Positions 50,919 through 60,121 of a stretch of DNA of 64,000 nt are shown here, piece by piece (the stretch's first letter is position 1; each line of letters starts with the position of its first letter). Source of the stretch: UBA1422 sp963676385 (lineage in GTDB: Bacteria; Bacillota; Clostridia; Peptostreptococcales; Anaerovoracaceae). The notes under the pieces are model-generated. The model did no database searches, was not told the origin of the DNA, and saw nothing but the letters and a program-made list of their open reading frames with translations. A program made the translations under genes and the position numbers. The DNA is taken from positions 101,749-165,748 of the forward strand of contig CAXXMM010000011.1 of NCBI GenBank assembly GCA_963676385.2, in the 5' to 3' direction.

Positions 50919-51944
50919 TCAACATGAATGGTTCCGTTTTTGACAATATCTTTTTAATAGTATTCCAAGGTATAGAAGCATCGATGGTATGCATGCCGAG
51001 AAATAGTAAAGAGAATTGCAGTTTATTGAATTGGCCAGCCACCAGTTAATCGGGTTTCCCATCATCGGTTCCACAAGCATACTGCCAAAATCCACTTCAT
51101 AATAAATAAATGCATCAATTAGTGAAATAGCAAAGATGGATGATACTGACAAAAAGGCATTCTTGACGTTTGGATTTAATAGTAAAAATCCTGCCACAAA
51201 ATAGATAAGGTAGATAAAAACCCCCCAAATATTTAATACTTCGTCACTTGCTGTCCACTCCAAATACCAATTTATTACTACGATGACAATTTGTATTCCA
51301 ATTGCTTTGAAATTGTTCATATTCCCAACGATATCTCTTTTTTGCTTGGTTTCATAGTCTATTTGTCCAATTTTCCGAAGAATAAATTCTTTCAATTCCT
51401 CGAGGTTCCCCATAATAAATCCATCGTTTTTGATGACGACTTCAACACCATCCCGGATTATCAAAATGCTGTATCCCTTCGCATCCCAAATTGTAACGTG
51501 ATTTCCCCAGTCATAAGTTGCTGCGGTATCCCCGTCCACGACAGTAATCTGATCTCCAAATCGAATTGTTCGATTCCACTCGTTCCTACCCTGTCGCTGT
51601 GCCATATTTTGATAACGCATGACTTGGATAAATCTTAATCTAAAAAATGCCCTATAAATGCACAATGTCTCCACTACTATACAAAGTGCGGGCACCACAA
51701 TAAATCCAAAAGAGAGTGCTATTAATATAAGCCATACATATGTGAAAGAATATGCCCAGATGTTAACCCCCGACCACTTCTTGTATTCATCTTTTGTTAC
51801 TTTGTAAGTGTTTTCAAATCTGCTTTCCATATTTACGGCAATCCTATCTCTTACAACGCTGTCCCAAACCAATGGCAGTGCCAGATGAATGGGTTGATTG
51901 ATTTGTTCATTGCAAACAAGCTCATTGCCCCTTAATTTGCTCAC
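50919..51944 (-). CDS. Hypothetical membrane protein with YcxB-like region
   Basis: 341 residues: a hydrophobic pair at about 65-100, a cytoplasmic beta-rich segment at about 130-185 (TAATYDWGNHVTIWDAKGYSILII) like the YcxB C-terminal domain, then four or more helices. Function unknown. The assigned start (GTG 51944) overlaps the previous gene by 23 nt and has no ribosome site; Met39 (51830), with AGGA some 12 nt before it, is an alternative start. Confidence 0.6.
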   Translation of the reverse strand: MSKLRGNELVCNEQINQPIHLALPLVWDSVVRDRIAVNMESRFENTYKVTKDEYKKWSGVNIWAYSFTYVWLILIALSFGFIVVPALCIVVETLCIYRAFFRLRFIQVMRYQNMAQRQGRNEWNRTIRFGDQITVVDGDTAATYDWGNHVTIWDAKGYSILIIRDGVEVVIKNDGFIMGNLEELKEFILRKIGQIDYETKQKRDIVGNMNNFKAIGIQIVIVVINWYLEWTASDEVLNIWGVFIYLIYFVAGFLLLNPNVKNAFLSVSSIFAISLIDAFIYYEVDFGSMLVEPMMGNPINWWLANSINCNSLYYFSACIPSMLLYLGILLKRYCQKRNHSC

Positions 51945-52839
51945 TTTTATGGCTTTGATCTAGATTGGTTTTCACTTTCTCATGTCCAACAAATACTAGA
52001 ATCCAAATACTCAAAATGGTCTGGGGCAACACTAAAAAGATTACAAGCTCATACAATTGGAACATTGATATATAGATAATAAAAAACGGAACGATGTATA
52101 GCAAATAAGCGCTAGCCGCCAATCTATACAATTGGCAATTCTCTCTTCTAAGACCAAAATACATGATGATTACAGCAGCAAGAATCAGCAGATATATAAG
52201 CATCGGCGCAATCTGATTGATGAAGGATATGTCCGTGCTCCCAGCGTTAGTTCCCCACCAGAGCCATTCTGACGCATCTTCTCCCTCATATCCATCGGGG
52301 ATAGTATCAAACTCTGAAGCCTTGTTGTTGATGATTAAATCTCCGAAATGTCCTATCAATTGAAAGATAGCCAAAATTGCTTCCACTGAATAGCAGAGAA
52401 ACAACGCTGTTGGGATATATTTCTCATGTTGCATTTCAGATAGCCCAGATGGGTATTTTTTTAGATGGGGGTATCCAAAAAAACAGAGGATAATACTTAT
52501 CACATAATTCTCAATCGACTGGGTGCATAGCATGGGAACGGCAAATAACACGACTGCTAAGATTAGGAATCGGCTCTGTTTCTTCCGGATGGCCAAAATA
52601 ATTACGAGCATCCCGGCGATTAACAAAATGATATTTGCCAGATCCATCGTCAAGCTGCCATCAGCATCCGCAGAAATATAATAACCATAATAGGCATTTG
52701 CAGAACCTTTTGAAACAGCTATCAAGCCTTGAACGCTGTAAGTAATCAATATAACCAAAGTTATCAATTGATACGGAATGATTGACAACAATGTAATATT
52801 AATCGGATTAAGCCGCTGTATCTGTTCTCGTTTAATCAA
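51922..52839 (-). CDS. Hypothetical polytopic membrane protein
   Basis: 305 residues with about eight helices and a Gly/Asp/Trp-rich external loop near residues 185-215 (DGYEGEDASEWLWWG). No family recognised. Start is the TTG at 52839 because AGGAGG lies 7 nt upstream; the frame is open a further 18 codons. It overlaps the YcxB-like gene downstream and is probably translated together with it. Confidence 0.65.
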   Translation of the reverse strand: MIKREQIQRLNPINITLLSIIPYQLITLVILITYSVQGLIAVSKGSANAYYGYYISADADGSLTMDLANIILLIAGMLVIILAIRKKQSRFLILAVVLFAVPMLCTQSIENYVISIILCFFGYPHLKKYPSGLSEMQHEKYIPTALFLCYSVEAILAIFQLIGHFGDLIINNKASEFDTIPDGYEGEDASEWLWWGTNAGSTDISFINQIAPMLIYLLILAAVIIMYFGLRRENCQLYRLAASAYLLYIVPFFIIYISMFQLYELVIFLVLPQTILSIWILVFVGHEKVKTNLDQSHKSEQIKGQ

Positions 52840-52972
52840 ATCTTTTCCTCCTAATAAAAAACCTTGATTGCTTAAATAGCATCCGCCCCTCACACCATAA
52901 TGGGGCTGACCGGCTGGTTGCTTGGTAGTGGTTATTGTGTTTGCTTTTTTGGACTTGATTCAATGTCCAAAT

Positions 52973-53707
52973 TTATTTCTTTGAGAGCAATTTGGCAAAT
53001 CCCACAACTTCTGGCCTAAAACCTATAAAAGTCATATCATCATAATTTTCAATGATTTTATAGTATTCATCCAAACTATTATAGTTTATTAACCAACAAG
53101 ACCTAATATTACCCACTTCTGAACACGCCAGGATATAATTCACTTCTTTATGCTCTTGGTAAAAATCTAAAAACTGTTTATATCTTGATAGCACAACACC
53201 TTGCATATTTACCCCATTATATACCACAGCCCCCAACGGGGAAGTGTCTTCAATCAGGAACACAACCTTTACCTGCATGCCCTCATTTAACACTCCCTGC
53301 AAGCGCAAGTTTTCAATATAGCGCGGTATTTTTTTGACATGATTTTCGAAATTACTAATTACATTATCTAAATAGTATTGTAACGAACTATTTGCATCAA
53401 TCTTGTCTTGGAGCAAGGTAAAATCTTGTTGTCCTAATGGTTTACATTCTTCAAAATTTCTTGCCACTCTTGCATCTTCATTTCTAGCTGCACTTCCTTT
53501 TTTATTGTTCTTATAACAGTCAAATTCAAAATGTTCAAATATTAATATTTGATTGTCTTTTACAATGTAGCCATCAGGTGCTTCGGCGCATTTTATATCA
53601 GATTTCATGAAATCACAAAATTCATCTGCCTCACCACAATAATAAATACTGTTGATATCATCATTTAGGTATTTATATAAGGCTTCGGCTAGTTCATTAT
53701 TTCTCAC
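52973..53707 (-). CDS. Hypothetical soluble protein
   Basis: About 244 residues, no membrane segment or signal. Contains ILIFEHFEFDCYKNN followed by KGSAARNEDARVARNFEE, an acidic/Lys pattern that could belong to a nuclease-like fold, but I cannot assign a family. The frame is open to 53791, but the extra codons coincide with the end of a decayed gene in another frame; GTG 53707 with AAGGGG 6 nt upstream is the most credible start. Base composition is AT-richer than in flanking genes, which may mean acquisition. Confidence 0.55.
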   Translation of the reverse strand: MRNNELAEALYKYLNDDINSIYYCGEADEFCDFMKSDIKCAEAPDGYIVKDNQILIFEHFEFDCYKNNKKGSAARNEDARVARNFEECKPLGQQDFTLLQDKIDANSSLQYYLDNVISNFENHVKKIPRYIENLRLQGVLNEGMQVKVVFLIEDTSPLGAVVYNGVNMQGVVLSRYKQFLDFYQEHKEVNYILACSEVGNIRSCWLINYNSLDEYYKIIENYDDMTFIGFRPEVVGFAKLLSKK

Positions 53708-54080
53708 TTTAATCCCCTTTTCATTAAGATAGGCAAGAAATTTACCAAAATTATTTAATAATCCAGACTCTTTTTGGCAAAGAAACAGCAATTATGATTT
53801 TTGAACGGAACGCCGTCATCTAGTTCCATATAGACCTCAATTACAATATGTCCGAGCTTATCTTCACACCAAAACTCAAGGGAGATATAAGATGTATAAG
53901 CATCTCCTTTTTCACCGTTTCTCCAAAGGTATCAATCATCATTACATTGAGGGAAAGTTGCCAACCGTCTAGAACGTTCGTTAATTATTCTTCTGTTGTA
54001 TAGCTTATGTGTTTGAGCCCAGGCACTTCCATCAATGCCTCCTGTCTTTATGTATTTCCTTTTAAACTCCAATGCTTTGA
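53707..54080 (-). pseudogene. Decayed small-protein gene, fragments in several frames
   Basis: Coding-like fragments follow one another on the minus strand in different frames: VLDGWQLSLNVMMIDTFGE (about 53985-53920), then KGDAYTSYISLEFWCEDKLG with GHIVIEVYMELDDG (about 53910-53800), then GLLNNFGKFLAYLNEKG after another shift (to about 53710). Together they spell a plausible small acidic protein, perhaps of an immunity-like DUF family. Further upstream a separate frame reads KYIKTGGIDGSAWAQTHKLY up to a TGA at 53932-53934. At least two frameshifts are needed. Confidence 0.55.
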
Positions 54081-54275
54081 TTAAATACGTTGATCCGGCA
54101 ATATCGATATGATAATCAATGCCGGAAGGGTGAAGAATACCCCAACCCAGAAAAACGTCCTTCTATCATATCCTTTGCTTTCGGCGATTCGACTACAAAA
54201 TCTGCCAAACAAATACATAATCGGTATCACAAAAAGTAACATCAGCAATGGCCCGAATGTAACTAATTGATCCAT
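54081..54275 (-). CDS. Small two-helix membrane protein
   Basis: 64 residues, with helices at about 6-24 and 42-58 and a charged middle (RIAESKGYDRRT). No family assigned. AGGAGGG lies 7 nt before the ATG, which supports expression. Between the DUF1989 gene and a decayed gene. Confidence 0.6.
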   Translation of the reverse strand: MDQLVTFGPLLMLLFVIPIMYLFGRFCSRIAESKGYDRRTFFWVGVFFTLPALIIISILPDQRI

Positions 54276-54314
54276 AATAAATCCCTCCTATATAAAAAAT
54301 ATTAACTTCAGGTA

Positions 54315-54905
54315 TTATGATTCTTCTGTTATCATTAACTGGATTGATGTTGGTTTGCCGTCATTTATTCCGTTTAAATCATATGGGCAGGATGAAACGG
54401 CCACCACTGCATCCATTAAGAATTTCAGTTTGACATAGTCCCCTGGTTTGGAGTGGTTGGGCAGCAGCTTCATGTTGGGAGAATTTTGAAAAAAATGAAA
54501 GGGATCAGGAATCATAAATTCCTCCACTCCATATTTCGAAAGACTATCTATGAAATTGCCTTGGCACGACCGATGGTCTTTTATTCCGACATTCTCGTAC
54601 ATATATTTATTGCAACAAGGGAAACTCATATCATGTACGCCGCAGGTGTCCTCAACAATTTGAATCATTGGCTCATGGTCCAGTGTATACATGTAATCGT
54701 CAACTTTTAAGTCATAGGTATCGTAAGTGCTACGAGTATGGGATACCGACATATATTTTGTTATGTCATCGGCTGCAAATGCTAGAAAGTCAACAATCTG
54801 CGCGCCTTCCAAATCTGTAATTGTGAGGCATTGCCCCTCTGCTATTTGAACTGATTTGCCATAACCGCCAGAAACCGTTTCTTTATACAATATTTTTGCC
54901 ATCAT
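54315..54905 (-). CDS. DUF1989 family protein (urea carboxylase-associated type)
   Basis: 196 residues. The DUF1989 pattern is clear: GQCLTITDLEGAQIVDFLAF, MSVSHTRSTYDTYDLKVDD, EPMIQIVEDTCGVHDMSFPCC with its metal-ligand-like Cys and His, KPGDYVKLKFLMDAVVAVSSCP and a final PTSIQLMI. Family members accompany urea carboxylase and amide-degrading enzymes; the reaction is not firmly known. It follows the second DUF1989 gene by 20 nt in the nitrilase operon. A second ATG one codon in is an alternative start. Confidence 0.87.
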   Translation of the reverse strand: MMAKILYKETVSGGYGKSVQIAEGQCLTITDLEGAQIVDFLAFAADDITKYMSVSHTRSTYDTYDLKVDDYMYTLDHEPMIQIVEDTCGVHDMSFPCCNKYMYENVGIKDHRSCQGNFIDSLSKYGVEEFMIPDPFHFFQNSPNMKLLPNHSKPGDYVKLKFLMDAVVAVSSCPYDLNGINDGKPTSIQLMITEES

Positions 54906-54925
54906 CTTCGACCTCTTTCTAAGTA

Positions 54926-55543
54926 TTACTTCAGTCCATCACGGGTTTCACTGAGAATCAACTGGATTGGCGTGGCAGGGATTCCAAGGGTAATCTCAAA
55001 TTCGGGGCAAGAGGATACAGCGACTAATGCATCCAGCAGAAATTCAAATGTAACAAAAGATCCGGGTTTGTTTTTACCTACCATTGAAACCATTCCCGGA
55101 CTATATTGAAATAAATCCAGAGGATCCTTCACTTGCCATTCTTCAATGCCATATGGTTTCACGACGGCTGCAATACTCGACCTGCAGTTTGGCACTTGAT
55201 GTCGAATCCCGTATCTTATCCCGTAATATCCCTGGTTGCATGCTGAATAACTCATGTCATGAATCCGACAAGTGTCTTCAATTAGTTTCATCATCGGTCG
55301 GTGATTATTTGTTATCAGGTTGTCTCCCTCTTTCAAATAAAACCGTTCAATATTGAAGCGAGTATGGGACATGGAAAGATATTCTTTTTTATCCGGCAAT
55401 ACAAACCCATAAAAATCCGCGATCTGTCCACCCTCGATATCCTTTACCGTTAAAAATTGCCCCGATTTCACTTCAATAGCAGCACCCTTGCCCGCCGGAA
55501 CAATGACTTCCTTAACGGCTTTTCTCTTTTCTTCGTTAATCAA
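54926..55543 (-). CDS. DUF1989 family protein (urea carboxylase-associated type)
   Basis: 205 residues, paralogue of the next gene with the same landmarks: GQFLTVKDIEGGQIADFYGF, LSMSHTRFNIERFYLKEGD, RPMMKLIEDTCRIHDMSYSAC, and KPGSFVTFEFLLDALVAVSSCP. The TTG start overlaps the nitrilase stop (TTGA), so translation is coupled. Two paralogues in tandem suggest a heteromer, like the paired associated proteins of urea carboxylase. Confidence 0.87.
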   Translation of the reverse strand: MINEEKRKAVKEVIVPAGKGAAIEVKSGQFLTVKDIEGGQIADFYGFVLPDKKEYLSMSHTRFNIERFYLKEGDNLITNNHRPMMKLIEDTCRIHDMSYSACNQGYYGIRYGIRHQVPNCRSSIAAVVKPYGIEEWQVKDPLDLFQYSPGMVSMVGKNKPGSFVTFEFLLDALVAVSSCPEFEITLGIPATPIQLILSETRDGLK

Positions 55544-56421
55544 TTCGAATCACCATACTCTTTCTTTTGATTTCTTTCATCCCTCTTCGTAATAATGTCA
55601 TAGGTATCAGGTCTTCTATCCTGATAGAAAGTATAGTAGGCGGCTCTAAGCACCGGAAGTTTTGAATAGTCAAGTTCCGCAGATATGGTTCCTTCAATTT
55701 CTTCATTTAATTCCTTGATCGGCATGCCTGTTGGTCCGACAATCTTACTCCTGCCGAAAAAGCCAAGTGTTTCATCAAATCCAATACGGTTGGCGGCCGC
55801 AAGATAAAGACAATTATCAAAAGCCCTTGCCCTCGTAACCAAATCCCAATCATCCTGGTTTTTTGTTTCAATATCCTCAAGGTATGGTTTCTCCCAGTTT
55901 GTTGAAATTGCAATCAATTCCGCACCTTGCAGTGCATAGACTCTTGCTACTTCCGGGAACGCAGTATCCCAACAAATCATCAATCCGATTTTGCCAATTT
56001 CGGTATCAAAAAGAGGATACTCACTACCTGCCCTGAAAAATTCTTTTTCAGATGCAAAGAGGTGAACCTTTCTGTATGTACCAAGAACCTTCCCATCATT
56101 ATTAATCAATACAGAGGCATTATAAATCATATCATTTATAAATTCATCCCTTTCAGGAAAGCCATATATGATGTGTACATGATGCGTCTTCGCTAATTCT
56201 GAGACGACTTTGATACTTTCACCATCAGACACTCTTTCAGCCAAATTTTGAAATTCTTTTCCGCATTCATAACCTGAGGTAATCAATTCAGGAAATAGAA
56301 TCAGATTGGTCTTTGGATTTTCTGCCATTGTCTTTTCGATGAAGTAAACCATCTTTTTTAAATTTGATGCAAAATCAAATCTAATGGGCTCCATTTGGAC
56401 ACAAGTAACATTGATTTTCAT
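55540..56421 (-). CDS. Carbon-nitrogen hydrolase (nitrilase superfamily)
   Basis: 293 residues. The catalytic triad is visible: Glu in LILFPELITSGYE, Lys in GTYRKVHLF and Cys in GLMICWDTAFPE. It should hydrolyse an amide or carbamoyl bond, for instance of an N-carbamoyl amino acid or a linear amide; substrate unknown. First gene of the operon with two DUF1989 proteins. Confidence 0.9.
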   Translation of the reverse strand: MKINVTCVQMEPIRFDFASNLKKMVYFIEKTMAENPKTNLILFPELITSGYECGKEFQNLAERVSDGESIKVVSELAKTHHVHIIYGFPERDEFINDMIYNASVLINNDGKVLGTYRKVHLFASEKEFFRAGSEYPLFDTEIGKIGLMICWDTAFPEVARVYALQGAELIAISTNWEKPYLEDIETKNQDDWDLVTRARAFDNCLYLAAANRIGFDETLGFFGRSKIVGPTGMPIKELNEEIEGTISAELDYSKLPVLRAAYYTFYQDRRPDTYDIITKRDERNQKKEYGDSN

Positions 56422-56461
56422 AATTCGTTTCTCTCATTTAGGAATTTGCAATACTACGACT

Positions 56462-56488
56462 AAAAAAGCGCACTAAAAGTGCACTTTT
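56462..56488 (-). terminator. Terminator-like hairpin upstream of the nitrilase operon
   Basis: A 10-bp stem with one wobble (56464-56473 with 56479-56488) and a T-run on the minus strand. It could end ald transcription or attenuate the nitrilase operon. Confidence 0.5.
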
Positions 56489-56717
56489 AAATTTCACTTA
56501 TCCTCTCATGGTATGTAAATCCTAAAATCATAAATCCCCCAAACCTTGAAATCTGATTTCAGTTTAATCGGTTTTTCATCTATGCGCAAGGTATAATTTT
56601 GTTCCGACCAATAAGTTTATATTGCGATTATAAACCAATCTTTAGCAGAATGTATCTGACTAATTCGCAGAATAACCCAAAATGCCCACTAATATTAATA
56701 TCAGCAGACATCTCAGG

Positions 56718-56876
56718 TTATTTCAATTCTTTAGGAGGGAACAATTCTTTTTATTCATATGGAAACTCTGCCAATCTCTTGTATTTGGCATATCGCTTCA
56801 TAGCCTCCTTTTGCCCGAAGATGTTTTTTTGTCCATGGGCTGCCATTTCATCAACCACTTCAGGATTGAATTTTAA
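56718..56876 (-). pseudogene. Gene debris in frame behind alanine dehydrogenase
   Basis: Directly after the ald stop and in the same frame, 41 sense codons with coding character continue (LKFNPEVVDEMAAHGQKNIF, then KEAMKRYAKYKRLAEFPYE) to a TAA at 56751-56753, then KELFPPKELK to a second TAA. No start codon with a ribosome site is present. It looks like the 3' end of a lost gene. The remaining 56489-56717 shows nothing. Confidence 0.5.
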
Positions 56877-57989
56877 CTAAATTAAGGTCATTACATCGGT
56901 ATACTTCATCCCAAAGGTTTCCGCTACCGCTTTGCAAGTCAGGGCACCGTGATAGGTGTTGACGCCAGAAGGCATCACAGGATTGACCTTGCAGGCTTCT
57001 TCCAATCCTAGATTTGCCAGTTGGATTCCATATTTCAAAGTGGCATTGGTCAATGCGATGGTAGAGGTTCGGGGAACTGCCCCAGGCATGTTGCCAACGC
57101 AATAATGGATGATACCATCCACATCATAAATTGGGTCAGTATGACTTGTAACCTTTGTGGTTTCGCAGCATCCGCCTTGATCCACTGCAACGTCAACCAA
57201 GACGCTGCCCGGTTTCATGTTTTTCAGATATGCTTTTTTCATGACTTTTGGTGCGGCTTTTCCCGGAATCAATACAGCGCCCACCACCAAGTCAGCGGTC
57301 TTTGTTGCTTCTTCAATGGCCGCATCAGAGCTATATAAAGTTTGGATGGTGGATCCAAAGATGTCATCCAAATATCCTAATCTTTCAAGATTGATGTCCA
57401 TAATGGTTACATTGGCGCCCATTCCTGTTGCAATTTTGCAGGCATGGGTTCCGACAGTACCGCCGCCAAGAATCAGGACGTTGGCCCGTGGGGTTCCCGG
57501 GACGCCGGCCAGAAGTAGTCCGGATCCGCCAAAGGTTTTTTCCAGATATTTTGCACCTTCTTGAATTGAAAGTCGTCCCGCAATTTGGCTCATGGGAGCT
57601 AACATGGGAATGGAATTATTTTTTTCAATAAGGGTTTCATATGCAAATCCCTTGATGCCGGATGATAACATGGCATCGGTTAATGGTTTTTCTGCTGCCA
57701 GATGAAGGTAGGTGAATAGCAACAAATCTTTTCTAAAATATTGATATTCTGAGGGGAGGGGTTCCTTGACTTTAATCATCATTTCGCAGGTATCCCAAAC
57801 TTCTTTAGCAGAATTAATAATTTGTGCTCCGGCGTTTTTGTATTCCAGGTCAGAGAAACCAGAACCGACACCTGCGCTTGCCTCAATTAGCACTTTGTGA
57901 CCGGCTTTCACGTAATCATTCACATTCATGGGTGTCATGCCTACGCGAAATTCATTGTTTTTAATTTCTTTGACACATCCGATAATCAT
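56877..57989 (-). CDS. ald: Alanine dehydrogenase
   Basis: 370 residues, the usual family length. MIIGCVKEIKNNEFRVGMTP at the start, KVKEPLPSEYQYF with the substrate Lys, TYLHLAAEKPLT, the NAD loop LILGGGTVGTHACKIA and VDVAVDQGGC are characteristic. It deaminates L-alanine to pyruvate with NAD. Start 57989 has AGGAGG 7 nt upstream; the frame stays open 28 codons further without support. Monocistronic. Confidence 0.94.
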   Translation of the reverse strand: MIIGCVKEIKNNEFRVGMTPMNVNDYVKAGHKVLIEASAGVGSGFSDLEYKNAGAQIINSAKEVWDTCEMMIKVKEPLPSEYQYFRKDLLLFTYLHLAAEKPLTDAMLSSGIKGFAYETLIEKNNSIPMLAPMSQIAGRLSIQEGAKYLEKTFGGSGLLLAGVPGTPRANVLILGGGTVGTHACKIATGMGANVTIMDINLERLGYLDDIFGSTIQTLYSSDAAIEEATKTADLVVGAVLIPGKAAPKVMKKAYLKNMKPGSVLVDVAVDQGGCCETTKVTSHTDPIYDVDGIIHYCVGNMPGAVPRTSTIALTNATLKYGIQLANLGLEEACKVNPVMPSGVNTYHGALTCKAVAETFGMKYTDVMTLI

Positions 57990-58117
57990 TTTGTTCCTCC
58001 TTATGTTCTTAATATATATCTTTTTAGCACTTATTCTTATATTGTGTTTCCTCGCCTCCAACACAACTGCCACTAAAGGTTGTCGAATATTTCAATCCCC
58101 AGAACCAATTAATCCTC

Positions 58118-59014
58118 TTAAATACTGCTAATGCTTCTCTTTGCAAAATTCAACCAAAAAACAGCTAATACAATCAAAATTCCGCCTAAACTTGCTTGCA
58201 ACGAAATTGTGTCAGACATTAATACTATACCAACAAAATAAGCAATGAAGGGTTCTATGGTATTAACGAGAGCGGCATTACTGCTTCCAATATATTTTAT
58301 TGCTTTGCAAAAGCAAACACTGGCCAAAAATGTCGAGATTAAAGATAAGTACACGATGCATACCCATTGGCTTTCATTCACCGGGAAAACTGGTTGCCCA
58401 CTGATTAAGCATCTTATAATATTGAATGCCGTTGAAGGAAGCATGGTGTATGCTGTTACAATTTCTGACATAGTTGCTTTTGTTCTTTTCCCGCCAATTC
58501 CGATTACAAAGATTGCATAAGTGCCCCCCGCAAGGCATGCGAGTAAAATCCCAATCGAATTGATGGCAGTACTCTCTTCTGGAGACCATATAATTGCGCA
58601 TACTCCTATAGATGCTGCTAATACACACATCCACTTTTGGAGAGTTGGCCTTTCTCTACCGATAGCTATCTCAATTATTACAACCAATACAACATACAGG
58701 GCAAACAACAATGATGCTACTGCACCAGGAAGAAATTTGTAACTTTCGTTTAGTAATATCGCTGTCACAAAGCCTAATACTCCAAGAAGAATAAGGGAAA
58801 TCATGTGTCTCAACGTAAGACGATAGGGAAGTTTTTTGATTAATACATAACTCCAAAGTATAATAGTTGCAATGAAGAAACGTGAAGAAAGCACAGTTTC
58901 AATTGATAACCCGGCTTGAAACGCACGTTGTGTAGCCGCAGGCATTGTCCCATACCCAATACTCGCTATAAGAGCTAAGGTCACTCCCTTTGTTTTTACA
59001 TTCAATTCTCTCAT
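58118..59014 (-). CDS. EamA/DMT family transporter
   Basis: About 298 residues, ten helices in two EamA repeats (ALIASIGYGTMPAATQRAF in the first; ALVNTIEPFIAYFVGIVLM in the second). It exports or imports metabolites, often amino acids. No good ribosome site is found: Met at 59014 (GAGTGG 9 nt upstream) fits the first helix best, but the frame is open to 59083. Confidence 0.8.
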   Translation of the reverse strand: MRELNVKTKGVTLALIASIGYGTMPAATQRAFQAGLSIETVLSSRFFIATIILWSYVLIKKLPYRLTLRHMISLILLGVLGFVTAILLNESYKFLPGAVASLLFALYVVLVVIIEIAIGRERPTLQKWMCVLAASIGVCAIIWSPEESTAINSIGILLACLAGGTYAIFVIGIGGKRTKATMSEIVTAYTMLPSTAFNIIRCLISGQPVFPVNESQWVCIVYLSLISTFLASVCFCKAIKYIGSSNAALVNTIEPFIAYFVGIVLMSDTISLQASLGGILIVLAVFWLNFAKRSISSI

Positions 59015-59089
59015 CCGTCTGTGCCACTCGACCCTGCTCAATCTAATATTATTCATACAAAAATGTGATTTCATATTTAGCAAAACGCA

Positions 59090-59135
59090 AACCAGGAACT
59101 TCGGTTACTTACCGAAGTCGTTTTTTCTCCTGGTT
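59090..59135 (-). terminator. Nested hairpin terminator
   Basis: Inner stem ACTTCGGT/ACCGAAGT (59098-59105, 59111-59118) inside an outer AACCAGGA/TCCTGGTT stem (59090-59097, 59128-59135). T-runs occur on both strands. It ends the glycyl-radical operon. Confidence 0.7.
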
Positions 59136-59171
59136 GCATTTTTATTAGATATTGTATTATCTCCTACACTA

Positions 59172-59684
59172 TCACTGGCCTAAACTACCACCCTCCAACA
59201 CTTTCTTTTGTATTGGTTTCATTCGGTTGTACGTATCTGAAACTGCACTCCATGGCATTGCAAGGTCAGCCCAATAGAATAATCTAACAAAGTATTTCTG
59301 CACAGATAACAAAAGTTGTACTGCTTGCTCATAATTATCAATACCCCGAAATACATTTGCACACTTGCTCAATAATTCACCAACATCAATCATATGGTAA
59401 TCCGTTTTTGTCGTGCTGCTCAAATATTCTAAATAGTGCACAACAATATTTTGGAAGGTTTCAAAATCGCCTTTCCCCGCTTTGGCAAATAAATAATATG
59501 AATACAGCGCTTCAGCATTATTATCAAAAAACCCATTTGCATACAGAGCAACTGCAAAATTTCTATTTGTTTCATCATTAAAAGCTAACATTCTTTTTAT
59601 ATCCTCGGGTTGGTTCAGCCATGCGTCTTCAATACACTTGTTGAACTCCCCTATAATGTTTTCTGCAATTCTTTCTTCTTTCAT
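59172..59684 (-). CDS. Hypothetical helical protein, last gene of the glycyl radical operon
   Basis: 170 residues, mostly alpha-helical, with Tyr/Phe-rich TPR-like stretches (EALYSYYLFAKAGKGDFETFQN, IDNYEQAVQLLLSVQKYF). No family recognised. Start 59684 has AGGAG 7 nt upstream and overlaps the DUF3830 stop region. Confidence 0.6.
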   Translation of the reverse strand: MKEERIAENIIGEFNKCIEDAWLNQPEDIKRMLAFNDETNRNFAVALYANGFFDNNAEALYSYYLFAKAGKGDFETFQNIVVHYLEYLSSTTKTDYHMIDVGELLSKCANVFRGIDNYEQAVQLLLSVQKYFVRLFYWADLAMPWSAVSDTYNRMKPIQKKVLEGGSLGQ

Positions 59685-59688
59685 GATT

Positions 59689-60078
59689 CTACTCCTCAAT
59701 AATATCAACAGTGATGACATCTCCTTGCTTTTCCCAAATGGAATCGGCTTCTATTTTAAGATTTTTAAGATCCTCACCTTCAAAAATTCCTATTTGGTTT
59801 ACGCTATATAATGGAATCATGTCATCGTAGAACACACATATAGACTGCCTTGAACCATAGAATACAATATGCCCCTTTTGAGTATATGACAGATTTTCGA
59901 CTTCGTCATATACTGCTGGTGTTTGGAAAAAAAATTCTCTATCTGCAAGTTTTGCATATCCCACTCTCGATTCAAATGGGCACACTTTTTCTAGGGCTTT
60001 TATCGTTTCTGGAGCTTTATCGGTTAATAGCTTTCCATAATACTCTTTGCCATGAAATACCATTTTGATTTTCTTCAT
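59689..60078 (-). CDS. DUF3830 family protein (cyclophilin-like fold)
   Basis: 129 residues. KLLTDKAPETIKALEKVCPF, VGYAKLADREFFFQTP, ENLSYTQKGHIVFYGSRQSICVFY fit DUF3830, a small cyclophilin-like barrel family that often neighbours catabolic enzymes and transporters; no activity is known. Start 60078 (GAGAAG upstream) is preferred over an ATG six codons earlier. Within the operon. Confidence 0.75.
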   Translation of the reverse strand: MKKIKMVFHGKEYYGKLLTDKAPETIKALEKVCPFESRVGYAKLADREFFFQTPAVYDEVENLSYTQKGHIVFYGSRQSICVFYDDMIPLYSVNQIGIFEGEDLKNLKIEADSIWEKQGDVITVDIIEE

Positions 60079-60121
60079 TATTCTTCTCGCTTTCACTTCT
60101 AATATTCATAATATTTTGTGT

